Assembly: GCF_030295975.1 (NCBI RefSeq)
Contig: NZ_AP027364.1
Location: 744,001 to 808,000, forward strand
Direction of reading: 5' to 3'
Length of the DNA: 64,000 nt
DNA from: Thalassotalea atypica
GTDB lineage: Bacteria > Pseudomonadota > Gammaproteobacteria > Enterobacterales > Alteromonadaceae
In this document: piece by piece, positions 8,809 through 16,725 of the stretch
Layout: each line of letters starts with the position of its first letter
How positions within the stretch are numbered: position 1 is the first letter of the stretch
Position numbers and translations under genes: made by a program
The notes under the pieces: generated by a model
Databases searched by the model: none
What the model was told of the DNA's origin: nothing
What the model saw: the letters and a program-made list of their open reading frames with translations, nothing else

Positions 8809-9486
8809 CTAATTAACTTGGAAGTACCGTGATACATTAAACTGAAATTTAGCTTTATATTCTGGAAACTGTTTTTCCGAATTCTCTATCACAGCAGGTA
8901 AGTCGACACTCGTATCCAGCATGTGCTTTTCTATTGACTCTGGCATAGGAGCTGAAATAGAAGCGATGAACACACCTTCGTGTTTCATTAGCCAATAAAA
9001 ATTTACTATACGCTCTGTGCTAGGAAAGATAGTAAGTGAAGTCGAGCCACTAAAGTAGTCTTCGCTGCCATTTTTGTTAATGGAAATAGGATTTAGCTTA
9101 GTAATAGGATCCAATTTGTGCCTATGTCCATCTTGGTCTTCACTTTCAATAAAACTTACTGCTGCTATTTTTAACGCATATCCGCACCAATCTAAGGTAT
9201 GGGTAGAAGAACTCTGGTTTTCAATTTTAACCTCGATGAAAACAGGGGTTCCTGAATTTGTTTTTTCTCCCAAGATAATAGACATGTCACCTTTAAGTCC
9301 TTTCTTTTGGTTAACCTCAACTTGTTTCTGAATTGATTCTGCTTTTTGTTTTTTCAATTCATCTGTGGCAAAAAGTCTGAATACTGCCCAAATGCCTGCC
9401 ATTATGGTTGCTAAACTTATGAATATTGCCTGTGTAGCTTGCGCAAGGCTCTTTATCTCCGCTGAGTGTTTTATTAAATCTTCCAT
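8809..9486 (-). CDS. Unknown membrane-anchored protein
   Basis: A 225-residue protein that I do not recognise. It has one likely transmembrane helix at about 18-40 (AIFISLATIMAGIWAVFRLF), then a charged, Lys/Gln-rich segment likely to be helical (about 44-64). A beta-rich domain of about 150 residues follows (VFIEVKIENQSSSTHTLDWCG; LTIFPSTERIVNFYW). The pattern of strands and the phrase VKIENQSSS recall immunoglobulin-like folds of membrane-tethered domains, which is only a guess. It sits alone between convergent and divergent neighbours, which fits accessory content. Confidence 0.6.
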   Translation of the reverse strand: MEDLIKHSAEIKSLAQATQAIFISLATIMAGIWAVFRLFATDELKKQKAESIQKQVEVNQKKGLKGDMSIILGEKTNSGTPVFIEVKIENQSSSTHTLDWCGYALKIAAVSFIESEDQDGHRHKLDPITKLNPISINKNGSEDYFSGSTSLTIFPSTERIVNFYWLMKHEGVFIASISAPMPESIEKHMLDTSVDLPAVIENSEKQFPEYKAKFQFNVSRYFQVN

Positions 9487-9788
9487 GTTTTTCCCTAGCT
9501 ATTGATCATTTATAAGCAAAACTAACTGCTCATTTTGATCGTAATTAAACCAAAATAAATAACAGAATTAACTGATATTCCAAATGAATTCAATGTAGTT
9601 GATATTACTTTGCACATAAGAATTCTGTTCTAGTATCAAGAATAATTCAATTTAGTTATAAGGCGTGCAATTATTCGCCTTAAAAGTTTTAATTATATAT
9701 TAGTGTTTTTGGTTATAAGTGGATAGAATGTTCCGCTCTTAATCGACTTACACTTAGTTTGTATTCACTTATTAGAAGAAGTGGTTTT
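9487..9788. other. Intergenic region before the desulfurase fusion gene
   Basis: An AT-rich stretch of about 300 bases with no credible gene. It contains a hairpin, TAAGGCG (9659-9665) with CGCCTTA (9676-9682), and a TAGAAT at 9724-9729 that could be a -10 box, though no matching -35 is seen. Confidence 0.4.
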
Positions 9789-12098
9789 ATGTTGACGCTT
9801 AATGATATCCAGCCTCAGAAAAATGAAATATATTTAGATAATAACGCTACAACGCCAGTGCTACCGCAGGCCGCCGAAGCTGCCATGCATACCATGCAAC
9901 TGTGTTACGGTAATCCAAGTAGTAGCCATATCACTGGCTTGAAAGCCAAGTATATTTTAGAGACAACAAGAAGCCTCGTGCGCAAGGTTATCGGTGCAAC
10001 GTCCGGTGGTATTACATTTACCAGTGGCGCAACAGAAGGCATACAAACAGCAATTATTTCAGCATTGAACGCGGCGCGTGAAAAGGGTATCAGCCAAAAA
10101 AATCCATTATTACTATATGGCGCAACAGAGCACAAAGCGGTGCCTGAAACGTTAAAGCACTGGAATGCCATGTTGAATATTGGCGCAGAAGTATTAGCCA
10201 TTCCAGTTGATGAAAACGGTATTTTAGATGTTGAATTTATTAAATTACACATCGCCGACGCCTTGGTTATTTGTACTATGGCGGCGAATAATGAAACCGG
10301 AGTGTTTCAAGATTTAGATTTATTGGAATCAGTGATTCGTAATGGCAATAAAGACGTATTATGGATGGTGGATTGTGTGCAGGCGTTAGGTAAATTGAGC
10401 CTAAATATTTCAGAGACTACCATTGATTATGCACCGTTTAGTGGTCATAAATTATATGCGCCTAAGGGAATTGGCGTTTTATATGTTAGAGAAAACGCTC
10501 CATTTACACCGTTTATTGCTGGCGGTGGTCAAGAAAGTGGCCTACGCTCTGGCACCGAAAACTTACCAGGTATTGCTGCGCTGCACGCGATTTTAAGCTT
10601 ACTTGATAGTGAACATGACGACACTTTCAAAGATCATGAAACGTTAGTGCGTTACCGTCAACAAATGTTCGACACATTAACGGAAGTCTTCCCTGATATT
10701 ATCTTTAACCATGATTTCAAATATTCCTTACCGACGACGTTAAATTTTTCGGTTAAAGGGCTATCAAGTAAAGAAATCATGGATTTGTTTGATGCAGCTC
10801 GAATTCGTGTTAGCTCTGGCTCTGCTTGTTCGTCAAAAGTGACTGGCAGCTTTGTTCTTGATGCCATGGGTAAGCCTAAATGGCAAAGCGAAGGGGCAAT
10901 TCGAATGTCCTTTGGCCCAGCAACGACACAGCAAGAAATTGATCAAGCGTGTCAAGCAATCAAACAAGCAGTTAAAGCACTGCATCACAGTTGTTTAATG
11001 CTGTCTGATACTCATGATACCAGTGAGTTTGGCGTAGATGGATTACAGCAGTGGGTCTATGATCAGCAATGTACTTGGTGTTATGTTGATAAAGCCGCTA
11101 AAGAGTGTGTGGTTATCGATGTGGTGCCTGAATTAGTCAACAAATTTGAAAAGCTAGTGAAGTGCCAAGGTTACAAAGTAATTGCTGTACTTGACTCACA
11201 CCGTCATGAACATCAAGTATTAACCCCTGAAATGGTCAGAGAGTTAATACCCGAGCATATAGCTGCAGGTCATTTCAATTTATTGGGTTGGCCAGCAGAA
11301 AGTAAGATTGTGCGGTTAGCTAATGGGCAGCAAGTCCCAGCTATTACAGTGGGTGGCAAAATATTGGCTCAATTGCCTATTCCGGGACATACCGAAAATA
11401 GTGTCGCGTATTTACTGGGTGAAATCGATGGAGATGATTTGCTTGCTGAAAATGTTGATTATGTGTTTGTTGGCGACTCGATTCAAATTGGCGGTTTAGG
11501 CAGAACAGATTTAGCACAAAGTAACGCCCAATCAATGTATGAATCTTTACAAACCCTTAATGGTACAGTGATTGATTCAACACTTATTTGTCCGAGCCAT
11601 GACTATCAATCACTGTTTAGTACGAGCTTGGCGATGGAGAAAAAAACCAACCCACTATTAAATGGTGTGTTGAATCAATCTCTGTCAGTTGAAGAGTTTA
11701 CCAAGCAAAAAGTTAGCATTGATCAACAGCTACCTGAGTCTGAAAACCCTTGTTTTTGTGGGCAAATATCATTCTCTAGTGATGAAATAGGAAATTTAGC
11801 CCCTAATGAGTTAGAAAGTTTTATGGTTAAACACCCTAAAGCGACGGTGGTAGATGTACGAGAAGTGCACGAGTACGAGGCGTATCCTGAAGCTTATGTC
11901 GCAGGAAAACAATTAGTGAATGTACCCTTGTCACAGTTAACGGAATTTGTTCATAACTTCCAACACAGTAATGACGATCATGAGTTTATTTGTATTTGTC
12001 GTAGTGGTAATCGCAGTGACGCAGCCGCAAAAGTATTAAAACGAAATGGCTTTGCAAAAGTTTATCATGTGCCAGGTGGATTTGCGCTGTTGAGTTAA
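9789..12098 (+). CDS. Three-domain sulfur enzyme: cysteine desulfurase + persulfide-dioxygenase-like MBL + rhodanese
   Basis: A 769-residue fusion. Residues 1-400 are a class V aminotransferase of the NifS/IscS type: LDNNATTPV start, H115 in ATEHKAV, PLP lysine K221 in SGHKLYAPKGIG, and catalytic C347 in SSGSACSSK. Residues 415-645 are a metallo-beta-lactamase fold of the ETHE1/persulfide dioxygenase type: SHRHEH (first His H471), PGHTENS (H534), VGDSIQIGGLGRTDL (D563) and CPSHDY. These match the mononuclear iron triad of ETHE1, while the usual HxHxDH is altered. Residues 672-769 are a rhodanese with loop CRSGNRS (C737). The three sites could take sulfur from cysteine, pass it as persulfide and oxidise it to sulfite. 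ATG 9789 has AGAAGAAG upstream; a TTG at 9759 is an alternative start. Confidence 0.88.
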   Translation: MLTLNDIQPQKNEIYLDNNATTPVLPQAAEAAMHTMQLCYGNPSSSHITGLKAKYILETTRSLVRKVIGATSGGITFTSGATEGIQTAIISALNAAREKGISQKNPLLLYGATEHKAVPETLKHWNAMLNIGAEVLAIPVDENGILDVEFIKLHIADALVICTMAANNETGVFQDLDLLESVIRNGNKDVLWMVDCVQALGKLSLNISETTIDYAPFSGHKLYAPKGIGVLYVRENAPFTPFIAGGGQESGLRSGTENLPGIAALHAILSLLDSEHDDTFKDHETLVRYRQQMFDTLTEVFPDIIFNHDFKYSLPTTLNFSVKGLSSKEIMDLFDAARIRVSSGSACSSKVTGSFVLDAMGKPKWQSEGAIRMSFGPATTQQEIDQACQAIKQAVKALHHSCLMLSDTHDTSEFGVDGLQQWVYDQQCTWCYVDKAAKECVVIDVVPELVNKFEKLVKCQGYKVIAVLDSHRHEHQVLTPEMVRELIPEHIAAGHFNLLGWPAESKIVRLANGQQVPAITVGGKILAQLPIPGHTENSVAYLLGEIDGDDLLAENVDYVFVGDSIQIGGLGRTDLAQSNAQSMYESLQTLNGTVIDSTLICPSHDYQSLFSTSLAMEKKTNPLLNGVLNQSLSVEEFTKQKVSIDQQLPESENPCFCGQISFSSDEIGNLAPNELESFMVKHPKATVVDVREVHEYEAYPEAYVAGKQLVNVPLSQLTEFVHNFQHSNDDHEFICICRSGNRSDAAAKVLKRNGFAKVYHVPGGFALLS

Positions 12099-12151
12099 CA
12101 TAGATATAGAAAGTAAGAAGTGTTCGTATTACCTCATTCTATGTTCAATAA

Positions 12152-12178
12152 AAAAGGCTGCTAAATGCAGCCTTTTGT
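12152..12178. terminator. Rho-independent terminator (possibly bidirectional)
   Basis: AAAAGGCTGC (12152-12161), loop TAAAT, GCAGCCTTTT (12167-12176). It lies between the fusion gene and the convergent argO. Confidence 0.85.
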
Positions 12179-12231
12179 CATGCTAATGGTATACATGTTT
12201 ATATTTTTCATTATCAAATCAACAAGATAAA

Positions 12232-12852
12232 TTATTGATTTAGTAAAGTGTTAAACACGGAATAAGCCACTAAAACCATAATCAAACCAACGAGTATATC
12301 TATTCCCCGCTGTACTTTAGGGTGCCCTAACCACGGCGCCATTTTTGCTGCACTTAGTGCCAAGCTATAAAACCAAAGAATGGAAGCCAACATTGTACCA
12401 ATGGCAAATGCCAATCGTTCATTACCGTCAAAAGTGCCACCCACGCTGCCGAGTATCATAACCGTGTCCAAATAAACGTGAGGATTCAATAGCGTAACTG
12501 CTAAAGTGGTTCCGATGATTTTCTTACGGTTATTGGCCGCTTTTAATTGGCCAGCCTGTTGGTATTGGTTTTGCCATGCATTTTTAAAAGCAATTGAAGC
12601 GTAAACTGTTAAAAAGAGAATACCGCCCCAGCCAATAGCGAGCATTAAATATTCATGGCTGGCAATTAATTTTCCACCTCCAAATATGCCTAAGCCGATT
12701 AAAATTACGTCGCAGACCATACAAATAGTTGCTGCTAATATATGGTGATTGCGTTTAATGCCCTGACTAAGGACATAAGAGTTTTGAGCACCGATAGGAA
12801 TGATCATTCCGGCTCCTAAAATGAGCCCTTGAAGCATCGCAGTAAAAGACAT
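12232..12852 (-). CDS. argO: LysE/ArgO family amino acid exporter
   Basis: A 206-residue inner-membrane protein with about six hydrophobic helices and the family start GLILGAGMIIPIGAQNSYVL, which is the LysE/ArgO signature. ArgO exports arginine (and LysE lysine) when intracellular levels rise. The divergent LysR regulator next door is the usual arrangement for argO/argP-like pairs in gammaproteobacteria, which supports the call. Whether arginine or lysine is the preferred substrate cannot be read from the sequence. Confidence 0.88.
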   Translation of the reverse strand: MSFTAMLQGLILGAGMIIPIGAQNSYVLSQGIKRNHHILAATICMVCDVILIGLGIFGGGKLIASHEYLMLAIGWGGILFLTVYASIAFKNAWQNQYQQAGQLKAANNRKKIIGTTLAVTLLNPHVYLDTVMILGSVGGTFDGNERLAFAIGTMLASILWFYSLALSAAKMAPWLGHPKVQRGIDILVGLIMVLVAYSVFNTLLNQ

Positions 12853-12876
12853 CGCCTTTCCTTATGAATAGAAAAC

Positions 12877-12958
12877 AATGTTGGGTAATATAGTTCCCTT
12901 CTTGTCATAAATATAATTAATTAAAATTATTAATCATAAGTTATACTAATGTTGGGTA
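12877..12958. promoter_or_regulatory. argO-argP intergenic region with an 11-bp direct repeat
   Basis: AATGTTGGGTA occurs at 12877-12887 and again at 12948-12958, on either side of a very AT-rich core. TATACT at 12942-12947 could be the -10 of the regulator gene. The repeats are candidates for LysR-type binding sites; this is inference. Confidence 0.4.
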
Positions 12959-12977
12959 TGAATTACATGAGTCGTCA

Positions 12978-13883
12978 ATGAGTAAGCTAGATTACAAATT
13001 ACTAGAAGCACTGAGCGCGGTAATTAAAGATCAGAGTTTTGAACGTGCTGCTGGCACTTTGTGCATCACTCAATCTGCTGTGTCGCAACGCATAAAAGCA
13101 CTCGAGCAGCAGCTTGCGCAACCGGTTTTGATCAGAAGCCAACCAATAAAAACGACGAAGCTAGGCAAGCAATTATTAAGGCATTACTATCAAGTTGTGC
13201 AGTTGGAGGCAGACTTAATGCCGCAAGTCATGCCGGACACACCTGAATCACCGCTGACTTTACATATCGCCACCAATGCAGACAGTTTAGCCACTTGGCT
13301 GATCCCAGCAATTGCGCCAATAATTAAACAACATTTGATTGAAGTAAACCTGTTGATTGCTGATGAAACTCACACCGTCGATATGCTAAGAGACGGCCAA
13401 GCATTTGGCGCAATTGGCAGTCAAAATACACCGGTGAAAGGATGCCAACTGACAGAACTAGGTGAATTAGATTATATCTTAGTGGCGTCACCAGAGTTTA
13501 TTGAACGATATTTTTCCGAAGGAATTAATAAACACAGCTTACGGCAAGCACCGGGTATAGCATTTGATCACAAAGATAATATGCACATTCGCTTTGTTCA
13601 TGAACATTTTGGGTTATCTGAAGGAGATTATCCGCTTCACGCGGTGCGTTCATCTGAAGCTTTTGTTGCAATGGCAAAACATGGTGCAGCCTATTGCTTG
13701 ATTGCAGAGTTACAAATACAAGAAGAACTTGCAAAAGGGGAGTTGGTGCACATCTTTAAACAAGCAAAAATTACTGAAAGCTTGTATTGGCACCACTGGG
13801 TTCTATTAAAAGGCATATACAAAAAAATATCTAACGCTATTATTTCTCATGGTCGACAGGTGTTAGGGACTCCAAATGTTTAA
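12978..13883 (+). CDS. argP: LysR family regulator ArgP (IciA)
   Basis: A 301-residue LysR-type regulator. The N-terminal winged helix-turn-helix is seen as FERAAGTLCITQSAVSQRIKALEQQLAQPVLIR (positions about 20-53; motif AVSQRIKALE). The effector domain follows, with the Asn-Ala-Asp LHIATNADSLATWLIPA stretch typical of ArgP. ArgP senses arginine and lysine and activates argO. The divergent argO partner supports the name. The last bases overlap the start of a 42-residue small ORF by 8 bases, which suggests translational coupling. Confidence 0.88.
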   Translation: MSKLDYKLLEALSAVIKDQSFERAAGTLCITQSAVSQRIKALEQQLAQPVLIRSQPIKTTKLGKQLLRHYYQVVQLEADLMPQVMPDTPESPLTLHIATNADSLATWLIPAIAPIIKQHLIEVNLLIADETHTVDMLRDGQAFGAIGSQNTPVKGCQLTELGELDYILVASPEFIERYFSEGINKHSLRQAPGIAFDHKDNMHIRFVHEHFGLSEGDYPLHAVRSSEAFVAMAKHGAAYCLIAELQIQEELAKGELVHIFKQAKITESLYWHHWVLLKGIYKKISNAIISHGRQVLGTPNV

Positions 13884-14004
13884 ACTCTTCAAAAAATGGT
13901 GGCATACCGATTGTCAGTTGTGTTTGAAAGCACGGCGAGTCATTATTTGGCTTATACTGATGTTAGCTGCTGACTATTTTTGTTTTAATCTGCTTTTCAA
14001 ATAG
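13876..14004 (+). CDS. Small membrane protein of 42 residues (CxxC plus one TM helix)
   Basis: ATG at 13876 overlaps the argP stop. The product begins MFKLFKKWWHTDCQLCLKAR, a basic segment with a CxxC pair, followed by one hydrophobic helix (about 22-41). The stop at 14002-14004 is nine bases before iscX, whose GGGGGA Shine-Dalgarno overlaps the end. The composition (positive N-terminus, then helix) is that of a real small inner-membrane protein rather than random sequence. No function is known to me; proximity to iscX hints only weakly at iron or sulfur metabolism. Confidence 0.5.
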   Translation: MFKLFKKWWHTDCQLCLKARRVIIWLILMLAADYFCFNLLFK

Positions 14005-14013
14005 GGGGACATA

Positions 14014-14214
14014 ATGAGCTTAAAGTGGACAGACTCGTTGGAAATCGCGCTTGACTTGATAGAAGAACACCCTGATGTAGACCCAATGCAATTACACTTT
14101 CCAGAACTGATGAAATGGGTACTTGCACTTGAACGCTTTGATGATGATCCAACCCATTGTGGTGAGCGCGTATTAGAAGCAATACAACTAGCATGGATCG
14201 CTGAAGCGGACTAA
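14014..14214 (+). CDS. iscX: Fe-S cluster assembly protein IscX
   Basis: A 66-residue acidic protein of the IscX (YfhJ) family: LKWTDSLEIALDLIEEHPD, then a D-rich FDDDPTHCGERVLEAIQLAW end. IscX binds IscS and iron and modulates Fe-S cluster assembly. In E. coli it is the last gene of the isc operon; here it stands apart from isc genes, behind argP and a small ORF. A strong GGGGGA ribosome binding site precedes the ATG. Confidence 0.92.
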   Translation: MSLKWTDSLEIALDLIEEHPDVDPMQLHFPELMKWVLALERFDDDPTHCGERVLEAIQLAWIAEAD

Positions 14215-14362
14215 TTATCGACTAGATAGGCAAACTACGATTTAATTCGTTGATTTACCAACTGGTTGGCTTTTTAATGTCGGTAAGTTCAACTATACTT
14301 CGCCACACTCGCCTTCTAGGCTACTTAATTGCTACTTAACTTTGCAAAATTAGATAAAAACA

Positions 14363-16054
14363 ATGACAGATACTCAAAAAAGACCGCTCTACATTCCTTA
14401 TGCTGGCCCTAGCTTAATAGAAGCCCCTTTATTAAATAAAGGTAGTGCTTTTACGAAAGACGAACGGGTAGCGTTTAACCTTACCGGTTTATTGCCTCCG
14501 CGCTTTGAAACGATCGAAGAGCAAGTTGACCGTTGTTATCGTCAATACAGTAGCTTCAATACTAACCTAAACAAACATATTTATTTACGCGCCATTCAAG
14601 ATAACAATGAAACCTTGTACTACAAATTGGTGCAAGAACATTTAGAAGAAATGATGCCCATTATCTACACGCCCACTGTCGGTGATGCGTGTGAGCAATT
14701 TTCTGATATCTATCGTAGTTCTCGTGGTTTGTTTATTTCGTACGAAGATCGTCATCAATTAGATGATATTTTACGCAACGCGACAAAAAATAAAGTTAAA
14801 GTCATCGTGGTTACCGACGGAGAGCGCATCTTAGGTTTAGGTGACCAAGGTATTGGCGGCATGGGGATCCCGATTGGTAAATTATCATTATATACCGCAT
14901 GTGGCGGCATCAGTCCGGCGTATTGTTTACCTGTCATGCTTGATGTAGGCACAAACAATGAAAAGCTGCTCAACGACCCAATGTATATGGGGTCACGTCA
15001 TAAACGTATCGACCAAGCAGAGTATGATGAGTTTTTAGATATGTTTATCAACGCGATCAAACGTCGTTGGCCGCATGTGATGTTGCAATTCGAAGACTTT
15101 GCTCAGCCCAATGCAACACCTTTGTTAAACCGATACCGTAATGAAATTTGTTGTTTTAATGATGATATTCAAGGTACGGCATCCGTTACGGTTGGTACAT
15201 TGCTAGCGGCGTGCCGCTCTAAAAACGTGGAGCTTTCGAGTCAGCGGGTTGCGTTTGTCGGTGCGGGCTCTGCTGGTTGTGGTATTGCTGAGCAAATTAT
15301 TGCTCAAATGGTCAGTGAAGGTATTTCTGAGCAACATGCCAGAAAGCAAATTTATATGGTTGATCGTTTGGGTCTCTTAACCCAAGGCATGGAGGGATTA
15401 AGAGACTTCCAGGAAAAATTAACACAAACAACAGATGATGTAACATCGTGGGAAATTGAAGGGGAATATGCTTCATTACGAGAAGTCATGAATAATGCAA
15501 AACCTGATATCTTAATCGGTGTTTCTGGTCAAGCAGGTTTATTCACCGAACAAGTGATCAAGGCAATGTACAGTCATTGTGACAAGCCGATCATTTTTCC
15601 ATTGAGTAACCCGTCTCGACAAGTAGAAGCAACACCTGAGCAGGTGATTACATGGACAGAAGGAAATGCAATAGTAGCCACAGGTAGTCCATTTGCGCCG
15701 GTTGAATTGCAAGGCAAGCTGTATCCTATTTCCCAATGTAACAATAGCTATATTTTTCCAGGCATTGGCCTAGGTGTGGTATCGGCAAACATCAACCGCA
15801 TTACTGATGAAATGCTGCTAGTGGCGAGTGAAATGCTGGCTAAACAATCGCCGCTTGCCAACACTGGCGAAGGCGAGTTATTGCCTCCTTTAACGTCAAT
15901 TGCACAACTGAGCCGTGATATTGCTTTTGCTATTTCAAAAATTGCATTCGAACAAGGGTTAGCGTTAGAAATCTCAGATGAACAACTAACCGCGAAGATT
16001 GAACGAAATTACTGGAACGCCAGTTATCGACAATACAAGCGCATAAGTATCTAA
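14363..16054 (+). CDS. maeA: NAD-dependent malic enzyme
   Basis: A 563-residue malic enzyme, which converts malate to pyruvate and CO2 with NAD+. Characteristic parts are [17 protein letters not shown] (catalytic Tyr), [18 protein letters not shown] (the malate/metal region), [23 protein letters not shown] (metal-binding Asp) and the dinucleotide loop [15 protein letters not shown]. The length equals that of E. coli MaeA (565). It is a cytosolic single gene ending in a strong terminator. It supplies pyruvate and NADH in gluconeogenic growth on organic acids. Confidence 0.95.
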   Translation: MTDTQKRPLYIPYAGPSLIEAPLLNKGSAFTKDERVAFNLTGLLPPRFETIEEQVDRCYRQYSSFNTNLNKHIYLRAIQDNNETLYYKLVQEHLEEMMPIIYTPTVGDACEQFSDIYRSSRGLFISYEDRHQLDDILRNATKNKVKVIVVTDGERILGLGDQGIGGMGIPIGKLSLYTACGGISPAYCLPVMLDVGTNNEKLLNDPMYMGSRHKRIDQAEYDEFLDMFINAIKRRWPHVMLQFEDFAQPNATPLLNRYRNEICCFNDDIQGTASVTVGTLLAACRSKNVELSSQRVAFVGAGSAGCGIAEQIIAQMVSEGISEQHARKQIYMVDRLGLLTQGMEGLRDFQEKLTQTTDDVTSWEIEGEYASLREVMNNAKPDILIGVSGQAGLFTEQVIKAMYSHCDKPIIFPLSNPSRQVEATPEQVITWTEGNAIVATGSPFAPVELQGKLYPISQCNNSYIFPGIGLGVVSANINRITDEMLLVASEMLAKQSPLANTGEGELLPPLTSIAQLSRDIAFAISKIAFEQGLALEISDEQLTAKIERNYWNASYRQYKRISI

Positions 16055-16066
16055 ATCTAATATCTT

Positions 16067-16101
16067 CGAATAACTGTTCTCGAATAATTGTTCTCGAATA
16101 A
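16067..16101. repeat. Short tandem repeat, period 14
   Basis: CGAATAA recurs at 16067, 16081 and 16095 within CGAATAA(C/T)TGTTCT units, about 2.5 copies, directly between the maeA stop and its terminator. Confidence 0.7.
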
Positions 16102-16128
16102 AAAGCCAACTAATCTGTTGGCTTTTTT
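16101..16128 (+). terminator. Rho-independent terminator of maeA
   Basis: AAAAGCCAAC (16101-16110), loop TAATCT, GTTGGCTTTT (16117-16126), then T. Confidence 0.9.
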
Positions 16129-16185
16129 GTTTTCACCCTTCAGGTTAAATTATTACCCTTAACGCCTATCTTTTGCACATGTGTG

Positions 16186-16215
16186 TTGGTATTGCGCGCT
16201 ATTTCTGGGTAGAAT
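16186..16215 (+). promoter_or_regulatory. Candidate promoter for recX-alaS
   Basis: TTGGTA (16186-16191) and TAGAAT (16210-16215) with an 18-base spacer. No LexA box is present here. Confidence 0.4.
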
Positions 16216-16251
16216 ACTTGCCAATATTTTTGCACGTTTTGTTTTTGTTAA

Positions 16252-16689
16252 TTGAATAAAGAAGTTTTGCATTCGGCCATACATTTATTATCGCGCCGAG
16301 AGCACTCCCAAAAAGAGCTAACTCAAAAGCTATTAGCGCGTGAGTTTCTTCGTGACGATATAGCGATCGTCACCGAACATTTGCTTGAAAAAAACTACCT
16401 AAGTGACGAGCGATTCACCGAGTCTGTTATTCGTAATAAGGTGAGTAAGGGTTATGGATGGCGTCATATTAACAATGAGCTGTCACAAAAAGGCGTGGAT
16501 TCTTCGACGATTTCATTGGTGATGGAGTCACAAGAAATTGATTGGTATGTGCAAGTAGAATTGGCCTATAGCAAAAAATTTGGTGGCCGCGCGATTGCCG
16601 ATCAGAAAGACAAAGCGAAAAGAATAAGATTTTTACAATACCGCGGATTCTCACATGATGAGATTATGGCGGCATTGTCAACAAATTAG
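16252..16689 (+). CDS. recX: Regulatory protein RecX
   Basis: A 145-residue RecX, a helical-repeat protein that binds RecA filaments and limits recombinase activity. The family pattern is seen in LLSRREHSQKELTQKLL (repeat 1), YLSDERFTESVIRNKVSKGYG (repeat 2) and RIRFLQYRGFSHDEI (repeat 3). The start is TTG at 16252, since TAA immediately precedes it in frame. Unusually, recA does not precede it; maeA does. alaS follows after 36 bases, so recX-alaS is probably one transcript. Confidence 0.9.
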   Translation: MNKEVLHSAIHLLSRREHSQKELTQKLLAREFLRDDIAIVTEHLLEKNYLSDERFTESVIRNKVSKGYGWRHINNELSQKGVDSSTISLVMESQEIDWYVQVELAYSKKFGGRAIADQKDKAKRIRFLQYRGFSHDEIMAALSTN

Positions 16690-16725
16690 ACAATCGAACT
16701 TACTTTAGATTAATTGGATTTTACC

